From contig CAMLOB010000044.1 in assembly GCA_946481475.1 (NCBI GenBank), positions 1 through 12,877 of the forward strand: a DNA stretch of 12,877 nucleotides. Direction: 5' to 3'. Shown piece by piece: positions 6,707 to 12,877 of the stretch (the first letter of the stretch is position 1; each line of letters opens with the position of its first letter). The translations under genes were made by a program, and so were the position numbers. This stretch comes from an uncultured Chlorobiota bacterium. GTDB lineage: Bacteria > Bacteroidota > Kapaibacteriia > OLB7. The notes below the pieces were generated by a model. It saw only the letters and a program-made list of their open reading frames with translations. It had not been told where the DNA came from and did not search any database.

Positions 6707-6713
6707 CCCTCCC
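6707..6713 (-). promoter_or_regulatory. Ribosome binding site for the STAS gene
   Basis: GGGAGGG on the minus strand lies 10 bases before the ATG at 6696, slightly long but acceptable spacing. No competing in-frame start is nearby. Confidence 0.5.
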
Positions 6714-6740
6714 GTGCTCTCTCTTATTGAAATTAACGTG

Positions 6741-6767
6741 CCGAAAAACGGGATTGCCGTTTTTCGG
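6741..6767 (-). terminator. Perfect hairpin terminator between dtd and the STAS gene
   Basis: CCGAAAAACGG (6741-6751) and CCGTTTTTCGG (6757-6767) form a perfect 11-bp stem with a 5-nt loop. The base of the stem and the A/T run inside it resemble a bidirectional terminator, although no long T run follows (the minus strand continues CACGTTAATTT). It lies about 100 bases past the dtd stop and 44 bases before the STAS start. It probably ends the trkA-trkH-prmC-dtd transcript. Confidence 0.65.
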
Positions 6768-6797
6768 AAAAGATGAAGTTATCTCTTCGATACCGGT

Positions 6798-6846
6798 CTT
6801 GCAAGAAACGAATGCGTTACATAGAGGGGTTTGCATTTTGCAAGAA
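6798..6846. repeat. Direct repeat TTGCAAGAA between dtd and the STAS gene
   Basis: TTGCAAGAA occurs at 6799-6807 and 6838-6846, 39 bases apart. The first lies in the 8-bp palindrome CTTGCAAG (6798-6805). The second lies in the imperfect palindrome TTGCA-TTT-TGCAA (6831-6843). They sit upstream of the STAS-exbB operon and could be operator sites. This is suggestive only. Confidence 0.3.
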
Positions 6847-6868
6847 CAGGTCCTGAAAACCTGCCGAT

Positions 6869-7321
6869 TCAGACAATCCTTGATTCAAGAATGAGTGTAT
6901 AGGGGCCTTCGTTGACAAACGCCACATCCATCATTGCGGCAAAACGTCCGGTGGAGACCTGATCGTTCCCGATCTGTTCGCCGAGCAGACGAACGAAGCA
7001 GTCGTACAGACGCTCGGCCTGTTCCGGAGGGGCTGCTCCGCTAAAACCGGGCCGGTTTCCCTTGCGGGTGTCGGCCATCAGCGTGAACTGGCTGACGACA
7101 AGAGCCTCGAACCCGGTATCGATCAGGGAAAGATTCGGAACGTCACGCTGGTCGGGAAAGATACGCAACCGGGCGATCTTTCCGGCAAGCATTTCGGCGT
7201 GAGCCTCGTCGTCGTCGTGCCCCACACCGAGAAATATCACCATTCCCCGGTCGATCTTTCCCACCACCTCCTTACCTACGGTTACCGATCCCTTACGCGC
7301 ACGTTGTACTACCGCTTTCAT
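6869..7321 (-). CDS. dtd: D-aminoacyl-tRNA deacylase (D-Tyr-tRNA deacylase)
   Basis: The 150-aa product has the full length of the Dtd family and starts with the usual M-K-A-V-V-Q-R. It carries both signature motifs: S77-Q-F-T-L, followed by A83-D-T-x-K-G-N-R-P-G-F, and N137-E-G-P-Y-T, where the Gly-cisPro pair (139-140) selects D-amino acids. It hydrolyses D-aminoacyl-tRNAs, and glycine mischarged on tRNA-Ala, in the cytoplasm. The ATG at 7321 has no clear Shine-Dalgarno. It lies 159 bases after prmC in the same direction and before a strong hairpin. Confidence 0.96.
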   Translation of the reverse strand: MKAVVQRARKGSVTVGKEVVGKIDRGMVIFLGVGHDDDEAHAEMLAGKIARLRIFPDQRDVPNLSLIDTGFEALVVSQFTLMADTRKGNRPGFSGAAPPEQAERLYDCFVRLLGEQIGNDQVSTGRFAAMMDVAFVNEGPYTLILESRIV

Positions 7322-7480
7322 TCAGTCTGTGTCGTTGTCGTGTGCTGCACTTATTGCTTGATAGTCAACCTGATATGGTTTGCATGCCATGTCGCCCCGA
7401 TGGCCGTCACACCGGCTTCTCCCGGTAACGCGCGGGAAATTACCCACCAGAAGGGAGAGGGTTACAATTACGCTGACCAC

Positions 7481-8365
7481 TCAGAGAGGTGATGCACTTT
7501 CCTCTTTGCGGCGGGCCCGCAGAATCCGTTCGATCCGGTCGAAGTCCGTGTAGATCTCCACATCAAACCCTTTCTCCTCGAACATACTCCGCACTGCAGC
7601 CGCCATGTCGTAGCCCAGTTCCAGAAACATCTCCCCGTCGCGCCGCAGGAGTGTGGACCCGAGTGTGGCGAAACGGCGATAGAAGCTGAGGCCGTCGCTT
7701 CCGTCGGTGACCGCCATCCGGGGTTCGTGGTCGCGTACTTCGGCCTGCAGTTCCGGCATCTCTCCATACGAAACGTAGGGAGGATTGCTGATGATCAGGT
7801 CAAACGAACCGAGCGAGGGGATCGCCGCATCATCGAACAGGTCCATCCGCCGGAAGTCAATCCGGTCGGCACCGAGACGTGCCGCGTTCTCGCGGGCTAT
7901 GGCCAGGGCTTCTTCCGAAAGATCGATTGCCACCACCTCGGTCTCCGGGCGTTCCAGAGCCACGGTCACCGCAATGCAGCCGGAACCGGTTCCTACGTCC
8001 AGACAGCGGAGCGAACGGGTCCGCCGCAACGCCTCGTCCACAAGCAGTTCGGTTTCGGGACGGGGGATAAGCACGCCGGGGCGGACCGTGAAGGTTCGAC
8101 CGTGAAATTCCGCCTCTTCAAGAATGTATTGCAACGGCTCCATGGCCGTCCGGCGTTTGATCATCTCCCGCAGCTTTGCCAGCTCTTCCTCGGCCAGCGG
8201 ACGGTCGAACTGCATGTAGAGATCGAATCGCTTGAGTTCCAGTACGTGGGCCACGATCAGCTCAATGGTCAGTCGGGGAGAATCGATCCGCTTCTTGCGA
8301 AAATAGGATGTTCCCCATTCGATCATCCGTATGATGGTCCATATCTCGGTCTGGCGCGGATTCAT
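7481..8365 (-). CDS. prmC: Peptide chain release factor N5-glutamine methyltransferase
   Basis: The 294-aa product (start at 8365) has the HemK/PrmC layout. A helical N-terminal domain (about 1-80) for release-factor binding is followed by the signature I100-P-R-P-E-T-E-L-L-V, the SAM-binding loop D123-V-G-T-G-S-G, the acidic ribose contact D148 and the catalytic N194-P-P-Y. It methylates the Gln of the GGQ motif in RF1 and RF2 using S-adenosylmethionine. The frame is open up to 8545, but that longer form would overlap the trkH end by 88 bases and add 60 atypical residues. 8365 fits the family start and length. It has no clear Shine-Dalgarno. It is often beside prfA in other bacteria; here it follows trkH after 92 bases and precedes dtd. 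Confidence 0.95.
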   Translation of the reverse strand: MNPRQTEIWTIIRMIEWGTSYFRKKRIDSPRLTIELIVAHVLELKRFDLYMQFDRPLAEEELAKLREMIKRRTAMEPLQYILEEAEFHGRTFTVRPGVLIPRPETELLVDEALRRTRSLRCLDVGTGSGCIAVTVALERPETEVVAIDLSEEALAIARENAARLGADRIDFRRMDLFDDAAIPSLGSFDLIISNPPYVSYGEMPELQAEVRDHEPRMAVTDGSDGLSFYRRFATLGSTLLRRDGEMFLELGYDMAAAVRSMFEEKGFDVEIYTDFDRIERILRARRKEESASPL

Positions 8366-8410
8366 ATGCGATGCGCGATAACGGTGAACGGTCCTCTCCC
8401 CCGTCGGGAA

Positions 8411-8444
8411 AAGAAAAATCCGGACAAGATAAGCGGAAACGGAT
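8411..8444 (-). terminator. Weak candidate terminator after trkH
   Basis: On the minus strand ATCCG (8440-8444) and CGGAT (8418-8422) could pair across a 17-nt loop and are followed by a T-rich run (TTTTTCTTTT, partly in the stem). The stem is short and the loop is long, so this is doubtful. If real it would partly separate trkH from prmC. Confidence 0.25.
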
Positions 8445-8457
8445 ATTCGGCGGGTCG

Positions 8458-9969
8458 TCAGCGTTTCCAGAAGACCGGTAGCAGAATGACGATGACGGTG
8501 AAAATTTCCAGTCGCCCGGCCATCATCAGAAAGGAGAAAACCCACTTCCCGAGCCAGGGAACGTGGGCATAGTTCTCGGTCGGTCCCATCGTTCCGAAGG
8601 CAGGACCGATGTTCCCGATCGATGACATCGTTCCGCTCAGCGCGCTGAACAGATCCAGACCGAGGAAGGCCACGATGATCGTTCCGATGCCGATGAATGC
8701 GATGTACATCACGAAAAAGGTCAGAACGTTCCGCAGCACATCTTCCGGGATCACGGCTCCGTTCAATCGCAGCGGAAGCATGGCGCGGGGATGGACGAGC
8801 TGACGGAATTCCTTCAGGGTATTCTTGATCAGCACCAGATGCCTGACCACCTTGATCCCTCCTCCGGTCGATCCGGCCATTCCTCCGGCAAAGAAGAGAC
8901 CGAAGATGACGACCGTTGCCAGCGGCGGCCAGATCTCGTAATCGGCTGTGCCGAAGCCTGTGGTGGTGACGATCGAGGTGACCTGAAAGGCGGCATAGCG
9001 AAGAGCATCCAGGATCGATGCGTAGCCGGCGAACTCGCCGTTGCTGAAGCTCGCGCGGTGAAGAAGCGCTCCGGTCGGCTCCCAGAGGGCCAGCGTCGTC
9101 GCAAGGGTGGCGGCCACCATGATGCCTGTGTAAAGCCGGAGTTCCTCGTCTTTGAACACCGTGATTTTCTTCCCTCTCAGCATGCGATAATGAAGGACGA
9201 AGTTCATCCCGGCCAGAAACATGAAGATGGTGATCACCCAGTCGACATACGCGGAGTTGTAGTCGGCCACCGATCCGTTCCGTGTCGAGAACCCGCCGGT
9301 CGCCATCGTGGCAAAAGCATGATTGATCGCGTCGAAAAGATTCATTGCCGGGAGCAGAAGCAGGATCTCGACGAGGGTGATGCCGGTATAGATCAGCCAG
9401 AGACGCTTTGCCGTCTCCTTGACGCGGGGCGTGAACTTGTCGGCGCTTGGACCGGGAGCCTCCGCCTTGAAGAGCTGCATTCCTCCCACACCGAGCATCG
9501 GCAGAATAGCCAGGGTCAGGACGATGATTCCCATGCCTCCCAGCCAGTGGGAGAGGCTGCGCCAGAAGAGGAAGGCGTGGGGGACGTCCTCGATGTTCGG
9601 ATTTCCTCCCCCACCCAGAATCGTCGCACCGGTCGTGGTGACCCCGGCCATCGTTTCAAAAAATGCGTCGGTGTAGGAATCGAGGACTCCGGCGATGATA
9701 AAGGGAACGGCCCCCACCATCGACACGACAAACCAGGCCAGGGCGACGATCGCAAACCCTTCACGGATGCCGATCTCCTGCTTCGGTCTGAAGGCATACC
9801 AGGCTGCGCCGCCGATCCCGAGCGAGAGGACGGCCGTCATGCCGAATGCACGCCAGGCGGTCTCCTCGCCGTAGATGATGCCGACAATCATCGGCAGAAA
9901 CAGGGAGAGTCCGACGAAGATCAGAAGCGCTCCGAGAACCCCGACGACGGATGTAAGGTTTATACGCAT
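8458..9969 (-). CDS. trkH: Trk-type potassium uptake membrane subunit TrkH
   Basis: The 503-aa product is a polytopic membrane protein of the Trk/Ktr/HKT superfamily and fits the usual 480-500 aa. The four pore loops are visible: T111-T-T-G-A-T, A223-T-G-G-F-S, T336-T-T-G-F-G and I451-G-N-I-G-P-A. The family segments S140-H-W-L-G-G-M-G and G363-M-A-G-S-T-G-G-G-I-K are also present. The C-terminus (G485-R-L-E-I-F-T, ending F-W-K-R) is typical of TrkH. It imports K+ across the inner membrane and is gated by TrkA. It starts 33 bases after trkA, so the two are an operon. The ATG lacks a clear Shine-Dalgarno, and a few residues of ambiguity are possible. Confidence 0.97.
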   Translation of the reverse strand: MRINLTSVVGVLGALLIFVGLSLFLPMIVGIIYGEETAWRAFGMTAVLSLGIGGAAWYAFRPKQEIGIREGFAIVALAWFVVSMVGAVPFIIAGVLDSYTDAFFETMAGVTTTGATILGGGGNPNIEDVPHAFLFWRSLSHWLGGMGIIVLTLAILPMLGVGGMQLFKAEAPGPSADKFTPRVKETAKRLWLIYTGITLVEILLLLPAMNLFDAINHAFATMATGGFSTRNGSVADYNSAYVDWVITIFMFLAGMNFVLHYRMLRGKKITVFKDEELRLYTGIMVAATLATTLALWEPTGALLHRASFSNGEFAGYASILDALRYAAFQVTSIVTTTGFGTADYEIWPPLATVVIFGLFFAGGMAGSTGGGIKVVRHLVLIKNTLKEFRQLVHPRAMLPLRLNGAVIPEDVLRNVLTFFVMYIAFIGIGTIIVAFLGLDLFSALSGTMSSIGNIGPAFGTMGPTENYAHVPWLGKWVFSFLMMAGRLEIFTVIVILLPVFWKR

Positions 9970-10002
9970 GCCGGCAAAGGATAAGCAGAATCGAACTCCC
10001 GG

Positions 10003-11361
10003 TCACTCTCCTCCGAATAACCGTTCCACTTTCTCGGTCATCTGCGGGAGCGTGAAGACGATGGCACTCTGTCCCGGATCGATTCTCGTCTGTCCGGTTG
10101 CGATCCGGACTTTCGTGCCGTCGATGACCGCTCCGATCAGCACTCCTCTCGGCAGGGAAATCTCCTGGAGTGTTCCCCGGGTGACCGGGGCGCCGGTGTG
10201 GGCCCGCAATTCCAGGATCTCCGCATCGACGCCGTGAATCGTTGCGACGCTCAGGACATGTTTTCCACGGAGGAAGCGGGAGACCTCGGCCGAGACGGCC
10301 AGCTTGGTGTTGATGGCCGCATCCAGACCGATTGCCTGACTGATCGGGATATAGGCCCGCTTCGACAGCAGCGCAACGGTCTTCCGCACGCCGAGATGCT
10401 TTGCCATCAGGCAGGTAACCAGATTCGATTCCTCGTCCTGGGTGACCGCGGCAAGGGCGTCCATTTCTCCCAGCCCTTCGGCTGCAAGCAGATCGATATC
10501 GGTCGGGTCGCCGTGCAGCACCAGAATATCCTCGATCGATTCGGCCAGTCGCCGCGCCCGGTCCCGGTCCGGTTCGATCAGCTTGATCGATTTCTTCTTT
10601 CCCCCCTGCCGCAACGTCCGGGCAAGCCGGGCGCCGACGTGTCCCCCTCCCAGAATCATTACGTGCTCGATTCCCCGATCCCGTTTCCCGAGCAGAACCC
10701 GGGAGACGCGGGGGACATCCTCGGTAAAGGAGAGAATGAAAATCTGGTCTTCATGCCGGATCCTCTCCTCCCCTCGCGGCAGAATCGTCCGTCCTCCGCG
10801 CCGGATTGCCATGATCCGGTAGTGAAGCTCGGACGAGGCGGCGGCGATCTCCTTCAATTGCTTTCCTACAACCGGCGAGCCGTTCTCGATCTTCATGCCG
10901 AGCAACTGCAGGCGCCCGTCTGCAAAGGCGAGCGCGTCGGTCGCTCCGGCCCGCCGGATCAGGCGGGCCGCCTCCTCGGCCGCACTCTCCTCGGGATGGA
11001 TCACGAAGTCGATACCGAAGTCTCCTGCCCGCAACACCGATTCGGCGTCGGTATACTCCCCAGAACGTATCCGGGCGATCGTCGTCTCCACCCCCAGTCG
11101 GTCGGCCATCATGCAGGCGATGATGTTCACTTCGTCGATCGTGGTGACCGCGATCATGATGTCGGCCCGGTCGATTCCGGCCCCCTTCAGCGTCTCGCTC
11201 GAAGCACCGTTGCCGACAATGGCCATCACATCGAGTTTGTCCCGCACGGCCGTCACCCGCTCCTCGTCACGTTCGATCACGACCACGTCGTGCCCTTCGC
11301 TTGAGAGCATCTGCGCGACGTCGAATCCGACTTCGCCTGCACCGACAATGATTACCCGCAC
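10003..11361 (-). CDS. trkA: Trk potassium transporter peripheral subunit TrkA
   Basis: The 452-aa product has two tandem RCK units, each an NAD(H)-binding Rossmann domain plus a TrkA_C domain, close to the 458 aa of E. coli TrkA. The first Rossmann domain starts V-I-I-V-G-A-G-E-V-G (glycines at 7, 9 and 12) with acidic E30. The second has G238-G-G-H-V-G with E263. TrkA_C regions are at about 145-225 and 370-445. It is a cytoplasmic nucleotide sensor that gates TrkH. The start is GTG, since the minus strand reads GTG CGG GTA ATC and the product begins directly with the first Rossmann strand. GGAGGG lies 3 bases before it, a rather short spacing. It heads the leftward block and is divergent from the membrane-protein gene at 11647. 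Confidence 0.96.
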   Translation of the reverse strand: MRVIIVGAGEVGFDVAQMLSSEGHDVVVIERDEERVTAVRDKLDVMAIVGNGASSETLKGAGIDRADIMIAVTTIDEVNIIACMMADRLGVETTIARIRSGEYTDAESVLRAGDFGIDFVIHPEESAAEEAARLIRRAGATDALAFADGRLQLLGMKIENGSPVVGKQLKEIAAASSELHYRIMAIRRGGRTILPRGEERIRHEDQIFILSFTEDVPRVSRVLLGKRDRGIEHVMILGGGHVGARLARTLRQGGKKKSIKLIEPDRDRARRLAESIEDILVLHGDPTDIDLLAAEGLGEMDALAAVTQDEESNLVTCLMAKHLGVRKTVALLSKRAYIPISQAIGLDAAINTKLAVSAEVSRFLRGKHVLSVATIHGVDAEILELRAHTGAPVTRGTLQEISLPRGVLIGAVIDGTKVRIATGQTRIDPGQSAIVFTLPQMTEKVERLFGGE

Positions 11362-11646
11362 CGGCCCTCCGCTCTGTGAACATGAACCATGAAAGAATTT
11401 CCCGAGAACGACGTGCGACGGATTCCCTGCGGTCCGGAACCTTACGGAGATTTTCCCGCTTCACGTTCGATTATCTTCGCAAAGTTCCAAAATCACGACC
11501 GGATCGCCAAGGTAGATACGGGATATTCCTTCGGTTACGGCCTCTTTGCGATCCATCCTTCCCTCTTATCTCCCGTTCTTCCGTAATTTCAGCCGATTCA
11601 ACATCGATCACACAGAACCAGTCACCGTCAGTATATGGAGCATCTC
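11362..11646. other. Divergent intergenic region, trkA versus membrane-protein pair
   Basis: About 285 bases between the divergent starts of trkA and the rightward membrane-protein gene must hold promoters for both directions. I see no convincing sigma70-type pair. On the plus strand TATCTTCG (11472-11479) is one base from the Bacteroidota -7 motif TAnnTTTG, and TTTT lies 17 bases upstream, but this is a weak match. Short open frames cross the region (for example a 65-codon frame at 11389-11586), yet they have no Shine-Dalgarno and a composition like chance, so I do not call a gene. Confidence 0.5.
11637..11640 (+). promoter_or_regulatory. Ribosome binding site deciding the start at 11647
   Basis: GGAG lies 6 bases before the ATG at 11647. 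The other in-frame ATG at 11635 overlaps it and has no Shine-Dalgarno of its own. The length of the N-terminus in the downstream paralogue also favours 11647. Confidence 0.45.
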
Positions 11647-12585
11647 ATGGATCGGGCCGACCGGATCGAGTTCCGGGAGATTCGCAACGTTGCGGAGATC
11701 CTCAACGTCACGTTCGATTTTCTCAGACAGAATTTCCGTCTCCTTGCAAAGGCTCTTCTCCGCTTTGCCCTCCCTCCGGTGCTGGTGGCCGTGATAGTCT
11801 TCAGCTACTTCTTCGTCGATCTCATCAATGTCGCCATCGACGGATCTCTCGGTGAGGAAGAGGCGATCAGTCGCTTCCTCCTCCTGTTTCTGGTTACCAT
11901 GCTCGGTGGATTGTTGCTGGCTGTCGGGTTTACGTTGCTGACCTGTATTGTCCACGTCTTTGCCCGCCTCTATCTGGAGCGGACGGGAGAGGCGTTCACG
12001 CTGGAGGATATCTGGCGGGGAACCCGGGAGATCTTCTGGATGGTCTTCGGAACGATGTTCGGTCTCGGCATCGTCATCTTTATCCTTTCGGTCCTTGCCG
12101 CATTTATTCCGTTCGGTCAGTTGGGCATCTATGTGATCTATACGTTCGGTGCCCTTTATTTCCCGCTGAGGATATACGAGGAACGGGGCTTCCTCCAGTC
12201 GTTCGTCGTCAGCAGCAACCTGGTGCAGGGGAGATGGTGGGCGACGCTCGGGCTTGTGATGGTACAGTATCTGATGGCCAACATTCTCGGCGGACTCCTT
12301 CTGTTCCTCCCGCTGCTGGTCTTCGGTATCCTCGTCGGGGTCGGTGTGATCGATGTGGACCAGATCCAGAGCAACTCGTGGATCGTCTATGTCGGTGTCG
12401 CAGTTCTGGCTCTCTACATGGCGCTCCTTGTCCTGCTTTCGGCCGTGCCGACGCTGAGCATGATCTTCCACTACTACAGCCAGAAGGAGCGGAAGGAGGC
12501 TCCGGGGTTGATGGAGAGGGTGGGGATGATCGGCGCGGATGAAGAACCGGGAACGGCCGGTGCGCATTCCTCTTTTGTTCCGTAA
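11647..12585 (+). CDS. Polytopic membrane protein, first of a tandem pair
   Basis: The 312-aa product has a soluble N-terminal helix region (about 8-35), then about six hydrophobic segments: about 36-58, 76-105, 132-153, 157-176, 198-235 and 246-270. A polar C-terminus of about 40 residues contains Y276-Y-S-Q-K-E-R-K-E-A and G287-L-M-E. The N-terminal I-R-N-V-A-E-I-L-N-x-T-F-D-F pattern recurs in the next gene. The pattern reminds me of uncharacterised Bacteroidota membrane proteins (N-F-x-x-L-x-K, then E-R-K-E near the end), often followed by a DUF4129 protein. That is from memory and not verified, and no function is known to me. It could instead be of the YciC/DUF975-like type. An upstream in-frame ATG at 11635 would add four residues. 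Confidence 0.85.
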   Translation: MDRADRIEFREIRNVAEILNVTFDFLRQNFRLLAKALLRFALPPVLVAVIVFSYFFVDLINVAIDGSLGEEEAISRFLLLFLVTMLGGLLLAVGFTLLTCIVHVFARLYLERTGEAFTLEDIWRGTREIFWMVFGTMFGLGIVIFILSVLAAFIPFGQLGIYVIYTFGALYFPLRIYEERGFLQSFVVSSNLVQGRWWATLGLVMVQYLMANILGGLLLFLPLLVFGILVGVGVIDVDQIQSNSWIVYVGVAVLALYMALLVLLSAVPTLSMIFHYYSQKERKEAPGLMERVGMIGADEEPGTAGAHSSFVP

Positions 12586-12661
12586 CTTCGGCCCGGAATT
12601 ATCATCTTGTCCATCAGCCAGATCAACCGAACGCGCAGCGATTGAACACCGCCTTATGGAA

Positions 12662-12877
12662 ATGCCCCGGACACAATCGGTCGAGTTCCGTGTCATCCGC
12701 AATGTTCCGGAGATTCTGAACGCGACCTTCGATTTTATTCGCGAACATTATCGTCCTCTTTCGAAGCTGATTCTTCAGCGGGCTTTTCCTCCGTTGATGC
12801 TGGCCTACATCTTCTATGCCAACATCCTTTCGGGGGGATTGATGGAGATTGTCAATCTCTACTCCTACTATGGGGAG
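12662..12877 (+). CDS. Polytopic membrane protein, second of a tandem pair (partial, cut by window end)
   Basis: Only the first 72 codons are visible, and the frame is still open at the right edge. The N-terminus aligns without gaps to the preceding gene: M-P-R-T-Q-S-V-E-F-R-V-I-R-N-V-P-E-I-L-N against M-D-R-A-D-R-I-E-F-R-E-I-R-N-V-A-E-I-L-N. Both continue with T-F-D-F and an L-x-K segment before a P-P pair that opens the first membrane helix (about 38-60 here). An in-frame ATG two codons upstream (12656) is an equally possible start, and neither has a clear Shine-Dalgarno. The gap from the first gene's stop is about 75 bases, so they are probably co-transcribed. The protein is a diverged duplicate of the first, function unknown. 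Confidence 0.75.
   Translation, partial: MPRTQSVEFRVIRNVPEILNATFDFIREHYRPLSKLILQRAFPPLMLAYIFYANILSGGLMEIVNLYSYYGE

Noticed and set aside
8366..8545. 60-residue N-terminal extension of prmC
   Set aside because: It overlaps the end of trkH and exceeds the family length. The PrmC N-terminal helical domain begins at the 8365 start.
8791..9984. 397-codon plus-strand frame opposite trkH
   Set aside because: It mirrors the codon pattern of trkH, and its His/Asp/Gly-rich translation is typical of an antisense shadow.
10198..11304. 368-codon plus-strand frame opposite trkA
   Set aside because: It is fully antisense to TrkA, which has both Rossmann motifs. No domain is visible.
11389..11586. 65-codon plus-strand frame in the divergent intergenic region
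   Set aside because: It has no Shine-Dalgarno and no hydrophobic or domain pattern, and the region must hold promoters. It is possible but unsupported.
11608..12702. 364-codon minus-strand frame opposite the membrane-protein pair
   Set aside because: Its translation is highly charged low-complexity sequence opposite a six-helix membrane protein, and it would also cover the start of the second paralogue.
1..12877. tRNA, rRNA, CRISPR array or insertion sequence
   Set aside because: I looked for cloverleaf-type ends, regularly spaced repeats, transposase-like frames and terminal inverted repeats and saw none. The intergenic gaps are short.

Overview
The window reads as chromosomal DNA of a Gram-negative bacterium, most probably of the Bacteroidota/Chlorobiota/Ignavibacteria/Kapabacteria (FCB) assemblage. 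The evidence is the block ExbB, ExbD, ExbD, TonB, a small membrane protein, a PstS-like lipoprotein and a secreted TPR protein. I recall this gene order from Bacteroidota-type genomes, but no search was run. Base composition looks moderately GC-rich by eye. Some genes have clear Shine-Dalgarno sequences (STAS, exbB, tonB, the 75-aa gene, the pstS-like gene, trkA) and others have none (TPR gene, both exbD, dtd, trkH). I could not assign a species. I see no mobile element, CRISPR array, tRNA or rRNA.

Layout. Positions 1 to 11361 are transcribed leftward (minus strand). Reading in that direction, trkA (GTG start, 11361) and trkH form a potassium-uptake pair. They are followed by prmC (release-factor methyltransferase) and dtd (D-aminoacyl-tRNA deacylase). 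A perfect 11-bp hairpin at 6741-6767 closes this unit. Next come a STAS-domain anti-sigma-antagonist-like gene, exbB, two exbD genes and tonB, a complete inner-membrane proton-driven energy transducer, closed by a perfect 12-bp terminator hairpin at 3339-3369. A 75-aa two-helix membrane protein with a strong Shine-Dalgarno and a PstS-like phosphate-binding-type lipoprotein follow, closed by a candidate terminator at 1880-1906. The last leftward gene is a large exported TPR protein that ends at position 35.

To the right of trkA the strand switches. A 273-base divergent intergenic region separates trkA from a rightward six-helix membrane protein (11647-12585). A second, clearly paralogous gene starts about 75 bases after it and runs off the right edge.

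How the genes fit together. ExbB and ExbD use the proton gradient to drive TonB, which powers outer-membrane receptors. The PstS-like lipoprotein and the TPR protein are both exported and may act in the periplasm with this complex. The STAS protein heads the transducer operon and is a plausible regulatory or scaffold partner. TrkA/TrkH, PrmC and Dtd are ordinary housekeeping genes. Every gene I identify is intact apart from the one cut by the right edge, and no stretch over 300 bases lacks a gene. The window is largely ordinary. The most notable points are the STAS-headed transducer operon with its PstS/TPR companions, the internal operon hairpin, and the tandem membrane-protein paralogues.
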